From contig JAFSTO010000071.1 in NCBI GenBank assembly GCA_017450435.1, positions 62,001 through 126,000 on the forward strand: a stretch of DNA of 64,000 nt, read 5' to 3'. The translations under genes were made by a program, and so were the position numbers. Under the pieces are notes generated by a model. That model made no database searches. It worked only from the letters and a program-made list of their open reading frames with translations, and had not been told where the DNA came from. Numbering within the stretch: position 1 is the stretch's first letter; the number at the start of each line of letters is the position of its first letter. Source of the DNA: Paludibacteraceae bacterium (GTDB taxonomy: Bacteria; Bacteroidota; Bacteroidia; Bacteroidales; Paludibacteraceae). Below are positions 8,773 through 20,000 of the stretch, in pieces.

Positions 8773-11139
8773 CTATTTCTTAATAACTGCCACAATAGTA
8801 GCCACCACACTTGCCATTGAAGCAGACATTGAAGCTATACTTACCCATTGCGTGGGATTATTATACTTTCTTTCCGGCTTGGAGGGAACAACTATCTCAC
8901 AACCCGGCTCAATCTTTGCCGAGCGAGCGGGTTGCACCTTGCCGCCGGAATAGATGACGTAGGTGTAGCAGCGGCGGGCGTTATTACTATAACCACCTGC
9001 TTGACGCACATAATAGCTGGCACGCTTACCTTTAACAAAAGAGACGGTATTGGGATATAGCACCTCGCCTTGAATCTTCACCGTGTTATTCATTGAAGGA
9101 ATGAACAACTCGTCACCTTCGCGCAACACTATATCATCGTCGCACCCCGGGTTAGCGATAGCCGCCTCAAGGTCGATACCCACGTAGTAGGTATTGCCTA
9201 TCTCCAGCTTGTCCATATCCACCGAATCCTTCGTTGCGGCTTTGTTGATTTTTACCAATTGGTCGCGCCTTATCTTCTCATCCTCAGTCATCACTCGTTT
9301 GAGACGTGCACCTTTGACGTAGGCATGCGATGATACGCCACCGGCAACCTTGACAAGGTCAGACAAACGGTCGTCCTGGGTCTTTAGAGAATAGTTGCCT
9401 TCAAACAATATCTCGCCGCTGACTTTCACATTCTGCTGCTTACCGTATGCAGGCGACATACGCACATACACCTCGTCAAACGGCTCAAGGATGAACCCAT
9501 GCTCTCCGAGCAGCAAACTGTCGTGCAACTCTACAGTGAAGGTCTTTGTCTTCACCGTCTGTTCATCGGTTGCCTTCGGGTCGATGACGCGACGCGCCAC
9601 GTCAACCTTACTTGTTGAGGCACGGTCGGTAAGACCACCGGCACGCAGGATAAGGTCTTCCACACTCTCGTGCTCTGCAAAACGGAACGTATCAGGATTG
9701 AACACCTCGCCATAAACAACCACGAACTGCCTCTCAAGCTTCGCCTGCTGGCTGGGGACAAACAACTGGTCTTCGTTACGCAGTTCCACATCAGCAGTCT
9801 TGCCCTCAATGATGTCCTGCAGTGCCACCGGTACAGCCTGATAAGTGCGGTCAGGCTTCATACGATAGAGCACAGCTCTTGTGGCAAAAGCATCCTCTGT
9901 CAGGCTGTCTGCAGCCATCACAAGGTCTTTAACTGTCTTAAGCTCTTCGCTCATACCATAATAGCCCTCGCGGAAGACGGCGCCTCTTATCTCCACCGTG
10001 TTCTTCAGTCGTGGCAGAAGACTGTCCACCATCACAGAGTCACCATCCATCAATGCGAACGCTCCGAACTGCTCGTTGCGCACCGTGTGAACAGACATAG
10101 CGCCGGCGTTACGACGGGCTATACGCAGAGTGGCGGTATAAGCATCGCCGGAAAAACCGCCGGCGTAATACAAGAGCTGCTCCAACGTCTCGCCGCTCTT
10201 CATCTCATAACGCATAGGGCGCTTTACTTTACCACTGATGCTGACCAGCTCATCATACGTGCCAACGATAATAGCGTCACCGTCCTGCAACATCACGTTA
10301 CCTTGCAACTGCCCATTGAGCAAGTAGTCGTAGATATCAACAGTGGAAATAAGGGTGTTATCACGAAAGACCTTGATGTTTCTCAGCGTTCCGGTAGTTC
10401 CTACACCACCAGCCACGTACAGCGCATGAAAGACCGAAGCGAAAGCCGACAGCTGATAACTACCGGGCGCCGCCACTTCGCCCATCACATTCACCATGAT
10501 GGTACGTGTCTGTCCGAGCGAGAGTCTTAGACTGCTATCCTGATAACGAGAGCCAAGAGTCTTGCGCAATTGTGCAGTAGCTTGAGTGATAGTCAGCCCA
10601 ATTACATTAACCGGACCAAAACTCGGAATGGTGATAAAACCATCGGGACTAACCTTCAGCTTATATTGCTGCTGACTGGCGCCGTAGATATCGATAATGA
10701 CCTCATCGTCAGGACCGAGAACATAGTTCTGCGGAGTAGCCACATTCATACGAGGTTCGAAGTTCAGGTCTTTTTTACGAAAGATATCCTGACCGAAAGT
10801 GACGTTTTTCTCCATCTCCAACGACATCATCTCCAGCAACAGCCTGTCGTTCGCCTGCGGCATCTCGCCGTTATTGGTTCTGCCTGCAGTTACCGTTTCC
10901 TCCGTTCCTGCTACCGATGACTGTAGTTGCATAGCCTGCTGGCGCACGCGCTGCAACTGCTCCACACTTACGCCCTCCTTGATAAGAGCCTTAGCAATCT
11001 CCATCTCCTGGTAGCCCTTGCTACGCAACTCGATCACATGATTCAGTACCTCTTTGTCTGACAGCGTTTGAGCACAAACATACTCACAACCGACAAAAGC
11101 GGCAAATAATAGAGAAAATAATACGGAATATCTTTTCAT
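8773..11139 (-). CDS. polysaccharide export outer-membrane protein with six SLBB-like domains (Wza-type)
   Basis: I place the start at the ATG at 11139, because the signal peptide MKRYSVLFSLLFAAFVGC begins there; the open frame extends nine residues further upstream. After a helical segment comes a Poly_export domain (LGPDDEVIIDIYG, about residue 140) and six SLBB-like repeats. Each opens with a V-x-G-x-V strand and most end AGG, for example VNVMGEVAAPGSY, VSISGKVKRPM and VKIQGEVLYPN. The C-terminus is a hydrophobic helix (SIASMSASMASVVATIVAVI) that could span the outer membrane, as in Wza. At about 788 residues it is twice the size of E. coli Wza but normal for Bacteroidota. It is first in the operon, with its promoter at 11219-11249. 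Confidence 0.93.
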   Translation of the reverse strand: MKRYSVLFSLLFAAFVGCEYVCAQTLSDKEVLNHVIELRSKGYQEMEIAKALIKEGVSVEQLQRVRQQAMQLQSSVAGTEETVTAGRTNNGEMPQANDRLLLEMMSLEMEKNVTFGQDIFRKKDLNFEPRMNVATPQNYVLGPDDEVIIDIYGASQQQYKLKVSPDGFITIPSFGPVNVIGLTITQATAQLRKTLGSRYQDSSLRLSLGQTRTIMVNVMGEVAAPGSYQLSAFASVFHALYVAGGVGTTGTLRNIKVFRDNTLISTVDIYDYLLNGQLQGNVMLQDGDAIIVGTYDELVSISGKVKRPMRYEMKSGETLEQLLYYAGGFSGDAYTATLRIARRNAGAMSVHTVRNEQFGAFALMDGDSVMVDSLLPRLKNTVEIRGAVFREGYYGMSEELKTVKDLVMAADSLTEDAFATRAVLYRMKPDRTYQAVPVALQDIIEGKTADVELRNEDQLFVPSQQAKLERQFVVVYGEVFNPDTFRFAEHESVEDLILRAGGLTDRASTSKVDVARRVIDPKATDEQTVKTKTFTVELHDSLLLGEHGFILEPFDEVYVRMSPAYGKQQNVKVSGEILFEGNYSLKTQDDRLSDLVKVAGGVSSHAYVKGARLKRVMTEDEKIRRDQLVKINKAATKDSVDMDKLEIGNTYYVGIDLEAAIANPGCDDDIVLREGDELFIPSMNNTVKIQGEVLYPNTVSFVKGKRASYYVRQAGGYSNNARRCYTYVIYSGGKVQPARSAKIEPGCEIVVPSKPERKYNNPTQWVSIASMSASMASVVATIVAVIKK

Positions 11140-11218
11140 TATCATGATTATAAGTCTTTTACTCAACTATATAATTATCTTTCAGACGCTCATATTGCGC
11201 GTGCGCATACAAAGCATG

Positions 11219-11249
11219 CAAAGATAGTTTTTTTCCGCCACTTATACAA
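11219..11249 (-). promoter_or_regulatory. promoter of the exopolysaccharide operon
   Basis: On the minus strand TTG (11249-11247), 20 bases, then TATCTTTG (11226-11219). The 5' leader to the chosen start is about 75 bases. It lies back to back with the promoter of the BspA-like gene. Confidence 0.75.
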
Positions 11250-11286
11250 ATTCGATATTATTATTTACGAATTTTTACAATAATGC

Positions 11287-11317
11287 TTGCGTATATCACA
11301 AAAAAACGCTATCTTTG
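11287..11317 (+). promoter_or_regulatory. promoter of the BspA-like gene; nearly leaderless transcript
   Basis: TTG (11287-11289), 20 bases, TATCTTTG (11310-11317). The ATG at 11327 is only nine bases past the -7 box. An in-frame TTG at 11315 lies inside the -7 box and can be excluded as a start. Confidence 0.75.
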
Positions 11318-11326
11318 CCTGATATT

Positions 11327-12223
11327 ATGCGGAAAAACACACTTCACATTACCCTTTTGTTTCTCCTTGCTATAGCCTTGCCATGCCATGCTGAGATTAT
11401 CCGTGGTGACAACGGCGAGAACGTCAATTGGACATTTAACACCAACACCGGTGAGTTCAGTTTGTTTGGCAGCGGCACCAAGTGGGAGTCAGATAGCACA
11501 CAGTCGTTGCCATGGTATGATTACCTTGGCGAGATTCGCAACATACATATTGCCTCCGATGTGAGTTATATCGGTGCATGGGCGTTTGCAGGTTGCGTCA
11601 AGCTGACCACGTTCACTTTACCCTCATCCGTCAAACGTGTCGGAACAGGCATCCTCTACAACACAGGAGGTATCAACGAACCGGTTTACAACGATTCGAT
11701 ATTCTTGTATCTTCCCACGAACTACAGCGGTCCGTACGTATTGCCTGAAGGACCGCGTTGCATAGCAGGCGGAGCTTTTTTCGGTTGTTCGGAACTGACG
11801 ACTGTCAAGATACCTGACACCTACACGGAGATAGGCGAATACGCTTTTTCCAACTGCAAAAAAATGATGACTATAACCATCAAAGGCAACGTGAAAGAGA
11901 TAGCCGCCGGCACCTTTGACGAGTGCAGCAGTCTGAAGGCGCCTAAGCTGCCTGACAGCATCACACGAATTGGCGAAAATGCGTTCTCCGGCTGTGTGTC
12001 GTTCACCTCATTCGTCATTCCTAACGGCACGGAAGAGATAGGTGAGAAAGCATTTGCACTTTGCGCCAAACTCAGCAGCGTACGTTTTCCTTCATCCATA
12101 CAGAAAATATGCGCACACGCCTTCGTCTATTGCGACGAACTGCACAGCGTCAATATTCCCAACACATCCTGCAAATTAGAGCGTTCTTCGTTTCCATACC
12201 ACTGCACGGTAACATACAAGTAA
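11327..12223 (+). CDS. secreted BspA-like leucine-rich-repeat protein (LRR_5)
   Basis: The 298-residue protein starts MRKNTLHITLLFLLAIALPCHA, a clear signal peptide. It then has a short beta-rich region (GENVNWTFNTNTGEFSLFG) and about seven LRR_5 repeats with the BspA pattern I-x-x-x-A-F-x-x-C-x-x-L-x-x-x-x-I-P, for example IGEYAFSNCKKM and IGENAFSGCVSF. BspA-type proteins are surface adhesins or scaffolds. No T9SS C-terminal domain is visible; it ends shortly after the last repeat at CTVTYK. The start is fixed by the promoter, whose -7 box covers the upstream TTG. It is divergent from the exopolysaccharide operon and shares the 187-bp control region with it. Confidence 0.88.
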   Translation: MRKNTLHITLLFLLAIALPCHAEIIRGDNGENVNWTFNTNTGEFSLFGSGTKWESDSTQSLPWYDYLGEIRNIHIASDVSYIGAWAFAGCVKLTTFTLPSSVKRVGTGILYNTGGINEPVYNDSIFLYLPTNYSGPYVLPEGPRCIAGGAFFGCSELTTVKIPDTYTEIGEYAFSNCKKMMTITIKGNVKEIAAGTFDECSSLKAPKLPDSITRIGENAFSGCVSFTSFVIPNGTEEIGEKAFALCAKLSSVRFPSSIQKICAHAFVYCDELHSVNIPNTSCKLERSSFPYHCTVTYK

Positions 12224-12301
12224 CGGGACATAGGCCGCTCATATACAGCACTTCTTCATGACCCGATATGGGGTATTGGGATTTATTTCAGATGATGATT
12301 G

Positions 12302-12326
12302 AGAGACGGTATAAAATACCGTCTCT
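12302..12326. repeat. dispersed stem-loop element, copy 1 (possible bidirectional terminator)
   Basis: AGAGACGGTAT (12302-12312), loop AAA, ATACCGTCTCT (12316-12326): an 11-bp perfect stem between two convergent genes. Near-copies lie at 62896-62920 and, degenerate, at 55050-55087. There is no U tract, so termination is only inferred. Confidence 0.7.
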
Positions 12327-12366
12327 ACACTTTGGCAGAACATTGAAGACTTTGGCAGAACAATGA

Positions 12367-13977
12367 TTACTTCTCTTTCCAGAAACAGAAGTGATAGACA
12401 AGCTTCACGCCACAGTCGAAATAGCCGAGTCCGGTGCCATAGGTATCAGTAGCAGAGTGAACATCCACCTGAGCGCCACCCGGCTGAGGCATACCAACCT
12501 CGATGATGGACTTGCCGTTGGGGTTGTTCTTATACAAGTCATAAAGCGAATAGTTGGCGTATGCACCTAATCCCAAAGCATTACCGCTACGCAGCATCCA
12601 CTCGTAACCGAGTTCGGCGGTGAGCATCACATTAAGACTCGACGCATTCCACTTGCCGCCACTCTTATACTTACTCTCTTCCAGCCTACCGGTAACAACC
12701 TCATTGGGCACATGCACACCGTAGTCCGCAAAATACGCATCGATAAGCGGTTCGCTAATCTTCTGATTATAGTGTGCAAATACCGGCAGAACAATCTTCG
12801 GACCTACATTCATAAACACTCCGGACTGATGTCTGAGAGAGAACATAATCGGAATCTCCAATTGAAGTTGCGCATTCTTCTCGTTGACCTCGCCTGCAGA
12901 TACCGTGTAGTCGATAGTGTTACCCTCAAGGTCAGTAATGGTATAAGCGGTGTCCACCGGTGCTGCGATAGGCGAGCGGCTGTAACCAATCGACACTCCT
13001 GTCGTTATACCAAGGTTGGTTTTTCCGCCCTCTTTAGCCCCGAAAAAATACGAGTATTGCAAGTCGAGCAGCACGTCATAACCCGCCTTCCAGCGGTTCA
13101 TAATATTATCCTTAGTCTCTTGCATTAGCGAAGCCACACCACCTCTCAAACCTATAGAGAAACGGTGCTGCGGAGCAAGTAGGAACGCACGTTTTCTGTC
13201 CTCTTGACGAATAGAATCCTCAACGCGCTTCTTATCCGCCTCTTCAGCCTCCTTCAGGAAACGTGCCCTCTCATCCTCAGCCAAACGAATACTATCCTGC
13301 ACTCTTTGCTGCTCTATCAGACGCTCTTCCTCTAATCGACGCAGACGGGCTTCTTCTTCCATCTCGCGTGCACGTCGGATACTATCTATTCGGTGTTGCT
13401 CTGCACGAGCAGCCGCCAATGAATCGGAGTCCACTTCATCAAGGTGTTGCAGACCTGTCTGCTCCGCTTGCTGTTCGATCATTGTTTTCGTCTCCTCGTC
13501 CAGTTCCGAAACCTCTTGCCGGCGCTGTTCTACTGCCTCCTTATCGCGTTGTATTCTCTCTTGCAGTGCACGATTAGCTTCCTCACTGCCACGCTCTACC
13601 GGTGCAGTGAGAAGTAACTCTTCAGGTTGCACCCATGAGTTGATACCTTTAACAAGAATACCGTGGGGAAAACGTTTGCCGCCAACCTGTTGAATGACAT
13701 GACGCACATAATAAACCCAGCGTGCGATACGCTCGCCGGTAAGATAATGCTGCTGACGCTTGGATATAATGATTGTATCTCCTTCAACAAACTGAAAGTT
13801 ATCCTCCGGCTCTACCGCTTTCTCCTGCAGTTCAGGGTCCGGCTTCATCTTGTTTCCCACCGGCACATCCTCCGCATAAAGGGCAGAGGATAATGCCGTC
13901 AGGAAAAAGATAATGGCAAACAGCCGGGTAATTATATTTGCTCTGCTCATTAGTCTATTGTACTGAGACTCTTCCAC
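12367..13977 (-). CDS. outer-membrane protein with central coiled coil and C-terminal beta-barrel
   Basis: The product is 536 residues, or 527 if it starts at Met10 (base 13950), where the signal-like MSRANIITRLFAIIFFLTAL begins. Residues ~60-120 form a small folded region. Residues ~130-275 are a long charged coiled coil rich in E, R, Q and A with repeated DSIR units (DSIRRAREME, DSIRLAEDER, DSIRQEDRKR). From residue ~280 (HRFSIGLRGGVASLMQ) to the end a barrel is predicted by alternating strands, ending GLGYFDCGVKLVYHFCFW. I do not recognise a named family. It is third in the operon behind two giant secreted proteins, 60 bases after the larger one. It could anchor or display them at the outer membrane, which is inference. 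Confidence 0.75.
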   Translation of the reverse strand: MEESQYNRLMSRANIITRLFAIIFFLTALSSALYAEDVPVGNKMKPDPELQEKAVEPEDNFQFVEGDTIIISKRQQHYLTGERIARWVYYVRHVIQQVGGKRFPHGILVKGINSWVQPEELLLTAPVERGSEEANRALQERIQRDKEAVEQRRQEVSELDEETKTMIEQQAEQTGLQHLDEVDSDSLAAARAEQHRIDSIRRAREMEEEARLRRLEEERLIEQQRVQDSIRLAEDERARFLKEAEEADKKRVEDSIRQEDRKRAFLLAPQHRFSIGLRGGVASLMQETKDNIMNRWKAGYDVLLDLQYSYFFGAKEGGKTNLGITTGVSIGYSRSPIAAPVDTAYTITDLEGNTIDYTVSAGEVNEKNAQLQLEIPIMFSLRHQSGVFMNVGPKIVLPVFAHYNQKISEPLIDAYFADYGVHVPNEVVTGRLEESKYKSGGKWNASSLNVMLTAELGYEWMLRSGNALGLGAYANYSLYDLYKNNPNGKSIIEVGMPQPGGAQVDVHSATDTYGTGLGYFDCGVKLVYHFCFWKEK

Positions 13978-14037
13978 AATAAAAAGTTTGTAGAAAAGTC
14001 CGATTAATAAAAGTATGTTTCCGAAACACGTGCTTTT

Positions 14038-17000
14038 TTATCTAACAATAAACTTCAGAGCTGCAGTACCTTCCTCTGAACGGATGTTCATCAAGAAACA
14101 GCCGTAATGCAACGGAGCCGGATATGTAAAGTTATTTTCACCCGTAAGCTGGAAAGTATCTAATCTTTCGCCCATCACATCATACACCTCCACAGTAGTC
14201 ACCACATCGGGGTTGATGTTCACAACATTGATACTTGTGCCCGGTGTAACGACCGAAGGTGTAAGCACCGGAGTCTTGAAGAAGCGCCAGTTATGCGACC
14301 CGTTAGCGCTATTAGCAGCACCTTCTGACGGAGCGTTATTGCCGTTTGCAGAAGGAGAAATTGCGCCATTAGGTGTCACCTCCGCGATGTCGGTTCGTAT
14401 AATAACCTCATTACAGCTGTCTGGCGAAACTATAGGCAACTCGGCCTTAAGCACAGCATAGTAGTAACCGGGAGCGAAACGACCGTTGACGTTATCCACA
14501 CGATAGAAATCAGCATCAACACTGCTATTAACAGTGGAGTTGTGTGTCGGATCAGCCTTCGAAAGTAGCAAGTCACCGCCTGCTGCCGGGTACTCAATCG
14601 GGAATCCCGTAGAAGGATTGATAGATGCAGGGGTTGCGCCTAACATCTGATACCACCTGATTTCACGCTTGTTTACATCCATCAAGTCAATATTACGTAC
14701 ATCAGGATCCGGGTAGCTGGAAATCTGCGTCATAGCGTCCTTCACATCGAGGAGCAGCAACCAGCCGTCATACTTATTAACCACATTGAGATACAGACTT
14801 GCATAGTTATTCTCAGTGGACCTCGGTTCAACGGTAATGCTGAACATCTGGCTGTAAATCTCCTGTCCACACTTGGTGGTAACGACGTAGCGCATATTGA
14901 ATGTCTCGTTCTTCTGATACTTGAATTCATTGACACTACCGAGGTCATCCCATGTATTGGTAGCAGGCATGTACATCTGCCATCTATGGCTGTCATACTG
15001 CTCCCACTGCGGATTAGTCGTTAAGGCGTCTTCAAAATATTGTACTATAGCCTCGTCAATCTCAGGGAACTCTATACGCATACCGCATACTACGCGCGGC
15101 TCGAAGTGGAATGTAGCAGCATCAGGCAGCGTAGGCGTTGAGCGAACAACCACATGGTGGGTAATAATTGAGTCGCAACCGTGAACAGAGGTGCGTCTTT
15201 CTACATAGTCGCCGCTCTGCGAGATAGGCGTTCTGCCACTCTGACCAAGGTCAACGATGTCGCCGCGACAGATAGTGTCGTTCTTCTCATGCTGATATGT
15301 CGGATAAACAGTCAGCGTCAGCACATATACCGAGTCACAGCCCTTAACAGTGCGCAGCGAGTCGTAATATACATATGTCCCCTCACTCAGTCCGCCATAT
15401 TGGATATTTGCCTTATGTCCGGTCCATGTATAAGTCTCGTTGTCACAAATAGACGCGGTAACAGGAATCTCATAGGTCGGATTGACAGTAAGGTGCAAAG
15501 TGATGATAGAGTCACAGCCGTTCATTGTAGAGCGTGTCTCCACATAGTTGCCTGTCGCCGTGCGCGGAATACCATTGAAGATATACGACTCACCTTGACA
15601 GATTTCTGCAACAGAGTCGATATGGTAATCGGGATAGACAGTGATGTTTCTAACCGTGAGCATGCTATCGCAGCCGGTTACGCTATAGTACAGGCGTGCG
15701 GTATCGCAATAATTGCCGGCACGCGAGTACGATATACCCGTGTACTGCGATGTCTCACCTTTACATAATGCCTCGTTAAGGATAGTAACGGTAGCACTCT
15801 GAACAGTAAGGTCAAGCACATAAACGGTGTCACATACTGTGTTGTTTTTAACCACCTTCTCATATCTGCCGCCCACCGTCTTCGGGTCGTTGTGGAATGG
15901 ATACTCGTTGAAAGCAGTACCGCCACATATAGTACGCGGCATACGTACAGTGTCGTTTTCGAACACAACGAAAGTCATTGTCACTACCGAGTCACAACCG
16001 GTGACAAGCGACGAGAACGTCTGCGTGCCGGTATAGCGCCCTTTGGTCTTCCATGTATAAGGCTCATTGGTGCCCCACTGGTAGGTCTCGCCCTTGCACA
16101 GATAAACGGAGTCAACACCTGTCAGCGACGGATTGACAGTAACGTTCACTACACCCCAAATGCTGTCGCAGTTCTCCGCTGTACGCAGAGTGTCATTGAT
16201 AGTGTAAGTGCCGGGAGCAAGGTCTATTATCTGCGTATGGAAGAAGGTCGTATCCACATGTCCCTCGCAGAGGACGAAGTTTGCAGTACTATCCTTCGGC
16301 ATCAGACATGTAAGAGTATATACATACACCGAATCAAACTTCTGATTGTCAACCCCACCCTTCAGCACATTGTGTATAGTGTCGTTCCAGGTCTGAGTAG
16401 CCACATTCGCCACATGGAACTTACCATCTCTTCCGGCGAGCGAGTCACCATAACAGATATGTGCCTCAATATTATTCTGTAATGTGTCAGCGGTTGAAGT
16501 GGCGATACGGATAGTGTCGAACAACTCGTCTGAACAATCGGTCAGCAGCTTATATGCCACCCATACGGAGTCTGTCATAGTGGAAGACAGCGTTTCCGGA
16601 GCCACATAAGCATCAGCCGCCTTGTCTGCATCCTCCGAGTACGTCCAAGTAACGCTGACCACCTCCGGTGCGTAGGTATTATCCAAAGCGAAGTTTGAAA
16701 TCAGCACAGTCTCTGCTGCGTCTTTCGACAAGCCCATACCTGCCTTCATTGTCGGATAATCAGCTTCCTCCAAAGCGCTGAGCTCATGCGTGAACACACG
16801 GAACGTATGAGTAACTACAGAGTCGGTCTTGATAGCTAACTCAGTGTCAACATAAATAACGGTGTCCACCACAGCGGTGTCATGAGTAATAACGTATGTT
16901 ATGCCGGACAAAGTGCTGGTAAACGAATGACCTGCACAAACGGTATCCACATGTTCGATTGCATTATGCAGCGTGTTAGGCGTGAAGCTCAGGACAAGGG

Positions 17001-20000
17001 TATCGGTAACTTCCGTACCACATTTATCAAAGTATGTAACCTGCATATAAAGCTTATGGTCGGCATAATCGTTATATGCAAACGGCGAAGTGTAATCATC
17101 GCTCAACGGCGTGTTGTACACAACTTTTCCTTCTACTTCATCCCATTCGCCAAGTTTCCATGTAATAGGTTCTGTTTCATCAATATCAGAGATAAAGTCA
17201 ATCGTTGCTATTGAGTCTCTCAATATAGCGATAATCGAATCACGCTTAATAACAACATTTGCCATTGAGTCTCTAAGATTAGCAATGATCTCATGAAGTT
17301 CAGTATTATGCGCTGCAATTGAGTCCTTCAACTCGGCAATTATCTCATCGCGCTTAGTCTGGTCAATCTTCCGTCCAGCCTCCAGTTTGAGCGAAGTCAG
17401 ATATGCAGAGTCAACAGGCTGTGCAAAAGCGGGCGAATTAACTACATGTATCTCATAGTAACGGATACTGTCGCCGTGGAACGTGCCATCGTAGCGGAAA
17501 CCAACGGTGTCCGAAAGAACGATGTTCTCAGTAATACCAAGCGTAACGGAATGGTTATGCACATCCACCGAGTCCGGATTACCTGCGAAGAACGGGTCAA
17601 TGAACGGATACATATAGCATACCTCCTGATAGATAGTGTCGTAAACAACAGAGTCTTGCAAAGCATCTACCAACGACGGGCATATACGTATCTGACCATC
17701 AGACCATACCTTCATATATATACCCTTGTTACCGATATTGAAGTCTTGAAGAAGAGTATTATCCACATATTGGTGCTTAACCTCTCCTGCTTCCAAGGTG
17801 CGGCTGCCAATCTCCATAATCGGTTTCTCACCGCACGACAGCTTGATAGAGTCCACCTTCGCTGTAACGAGGAACGACTCAAGGTTCTCAATATCAAGCG
17901 CAAGGTCTTTGTCCGGATTGTGTAGCAGAGTATCCACATTGATATGATACCACAACCACTTGCCTGCCGGATGGGTGTTGCAGTAATCCCAGTCATACTC
18001 AATAGCCTCGTCACATGTCTTGCCTTGCTTGGTATTCAGCTCGAGCATAAAATCAAAGCACTTGTCGCCCGTAACCATCACATAAGAAACAGAGTCTTGA
18101 ATGGCGTGTATCATCTCGTAGGTCACTTTCCTGTTATACTCCTCCGTTACAGTCTGTCCCTTGGTGGTCGGCAGTTCGTCTGTCTCGCACTCCCACCATT
18201 GATTAGCAACTAACTGGACAGTACCGCAGTCAGTCTTGATACGAAGCATACCGTCTTCATAGGGGTTCTCTTTCATCAACGTGTCAAGATAAGCTATATC
18301 AACGAAATAATATACCGTATCCCCGGCTTCTTGATGATACCAGATATTCGGTTCAGTCTTGACAAGATTGATATTCGGGTCGGTACAGAGATGGATGGAG
18401 TCGCCCTTGGGGATGTCTTCACCTGTACACAACTTGATTGACAGCGAGTCCTCCGCTGTAATCTTCAGGAAGGCTTCACTATATCTCATACCGCTAACCA
18501 AAGCACCAATCTCGCGCTCTATCGAAGTGTGAGCTGCAGATACACGTGAGGTCTGCTCCAGTACCTCTGACTCGCAAGAAAGATAAATAGCGGCATTAAT
18601 TGTCTGTGTACGACCGGAGAGGTTCTCCATCTTTGCTGTAATCTCCTTCCCGCGTATCGAGTTGATATCTATGCGATACCACATCTCGCCGCCCACTTGC
18701 AGGTTGCTGTCGGGGCAAAGCTTGAGGTCAATGGCGTGCATACAGTCGATTCCCACATTCGGGTCAATCATCGTAGCCTCGTATGTAACGCCGTAATCAG
18801 CATCACCTTCTGCTATGACACAGAAGAATATTGTATCATACTTGTTGATATATCCGTCCAACATCGCACGTTCCACCGTGCGCACCATCTGTCCGCCGGC
18901 CCCGACAGAACGCGAAGCAGTGGTCGGAGTAGAGGTAATAGGGCAATGGAACGATGTGATAGTATGGAGGTTAACATTATGTCCAAGCGGGTTCTTTATC
19001 GTTATTTGCGGCACCCATGTGAGCGGTGCAAAAGCCTCGTTCTTCAGCGAGTCTGTAATAAAATAGAACCAGGTGCTGTCCTGTGTGATAGTATAAACAT
19101 GGTCAAATTGGAACTCGGTCGTACCGAGCGAGTCTTCACTACATACCCATATCGTATCATTATACTCATCAGGCACCAGTTCTGCCCATACATGCACTTT
19201 CTGGTCAGACTTCAGCCTTACCCACACATAGTCAAGGTGACTATACATACCGTAAGCGAGGTTACCCTGTGTGCTTCCGATAGCCGGACGCGTTGCACCC
19301 GGCGCCACAGTGCCGTTATATGTCTCTGCATACTGGTTGAACGGACATGAGAATGCGATGTTGGCAGTCACATGAGCATTGGCGTCACCAAGGTTGTCAA
19401 TATGCAGTTTAATGGTACTCTTGTCCTCTTTCGGACGAGCAAGGTCAACCTTATACCACAGAGTAGTGTCGCCCACCTGCGTGTTACCGTTCACCCAGTT
19501 GAAGTCAAGAGCGGCGTCGCAGACACGGCTTGCATACTGGTTGTCTGACGGCAGCTGCATCTGGATGTACAACTCGTCAGAAGAGTTCATCACTCTCAGA
19601 TAGAAATAATCGTTTCTAAAGTTCTGTATCAGTCCGAGCGGAATAGTGTAAAGCGTATCAGCACCGGCGGGCAGATTGATTACTGCAGGCTCTTGCAGTT
19701 TGCCACCCGTTGCCGGCAACGGTAATTGGAAAGCATACTGCAGTTGCACAGTGGTGGCTGTCGAGCCGTTGTTGGAGATATACAATTGCGGCGACACAAT
19801 CTTATCATTAAGTGTGTCGGTAAGAATCTTATACCATACGGTGTCATTAGCCTGGTTGTGACCATAGCGCCAATCAAACAATGTAGTGGCAGCATCAGAA
19901 GCGGGAGACGACTCAGATGCAGGGAAGTTCTCCGAAGCAACAGCAAACTGATTAGCAACCACATAGCCGTCTGACTCAATATAGAAACGATACTCGTCAG

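Noticed and set aside
9670..10530. Plus-strand open frame of 286 codons inside the polysaccharide export gene
   Set aside because: It lies antisense to SLBB-repeat coding sequence with clear homology. The translated protein has no recognisable domain.
11315..11326. TTG start for the BspA-like gene
   Set aside because: The codon lies within the -7 box TATCTTTG, upstream of any transcript start; ATG at 11327 is used instead.
15181..16482. Plus-strand open frames of 195-196 codons inside the giant T9SS substrate gene
   Set aside because: They are antisense shadows of repeat-rich coding sequence, with no start context or family resemblance.
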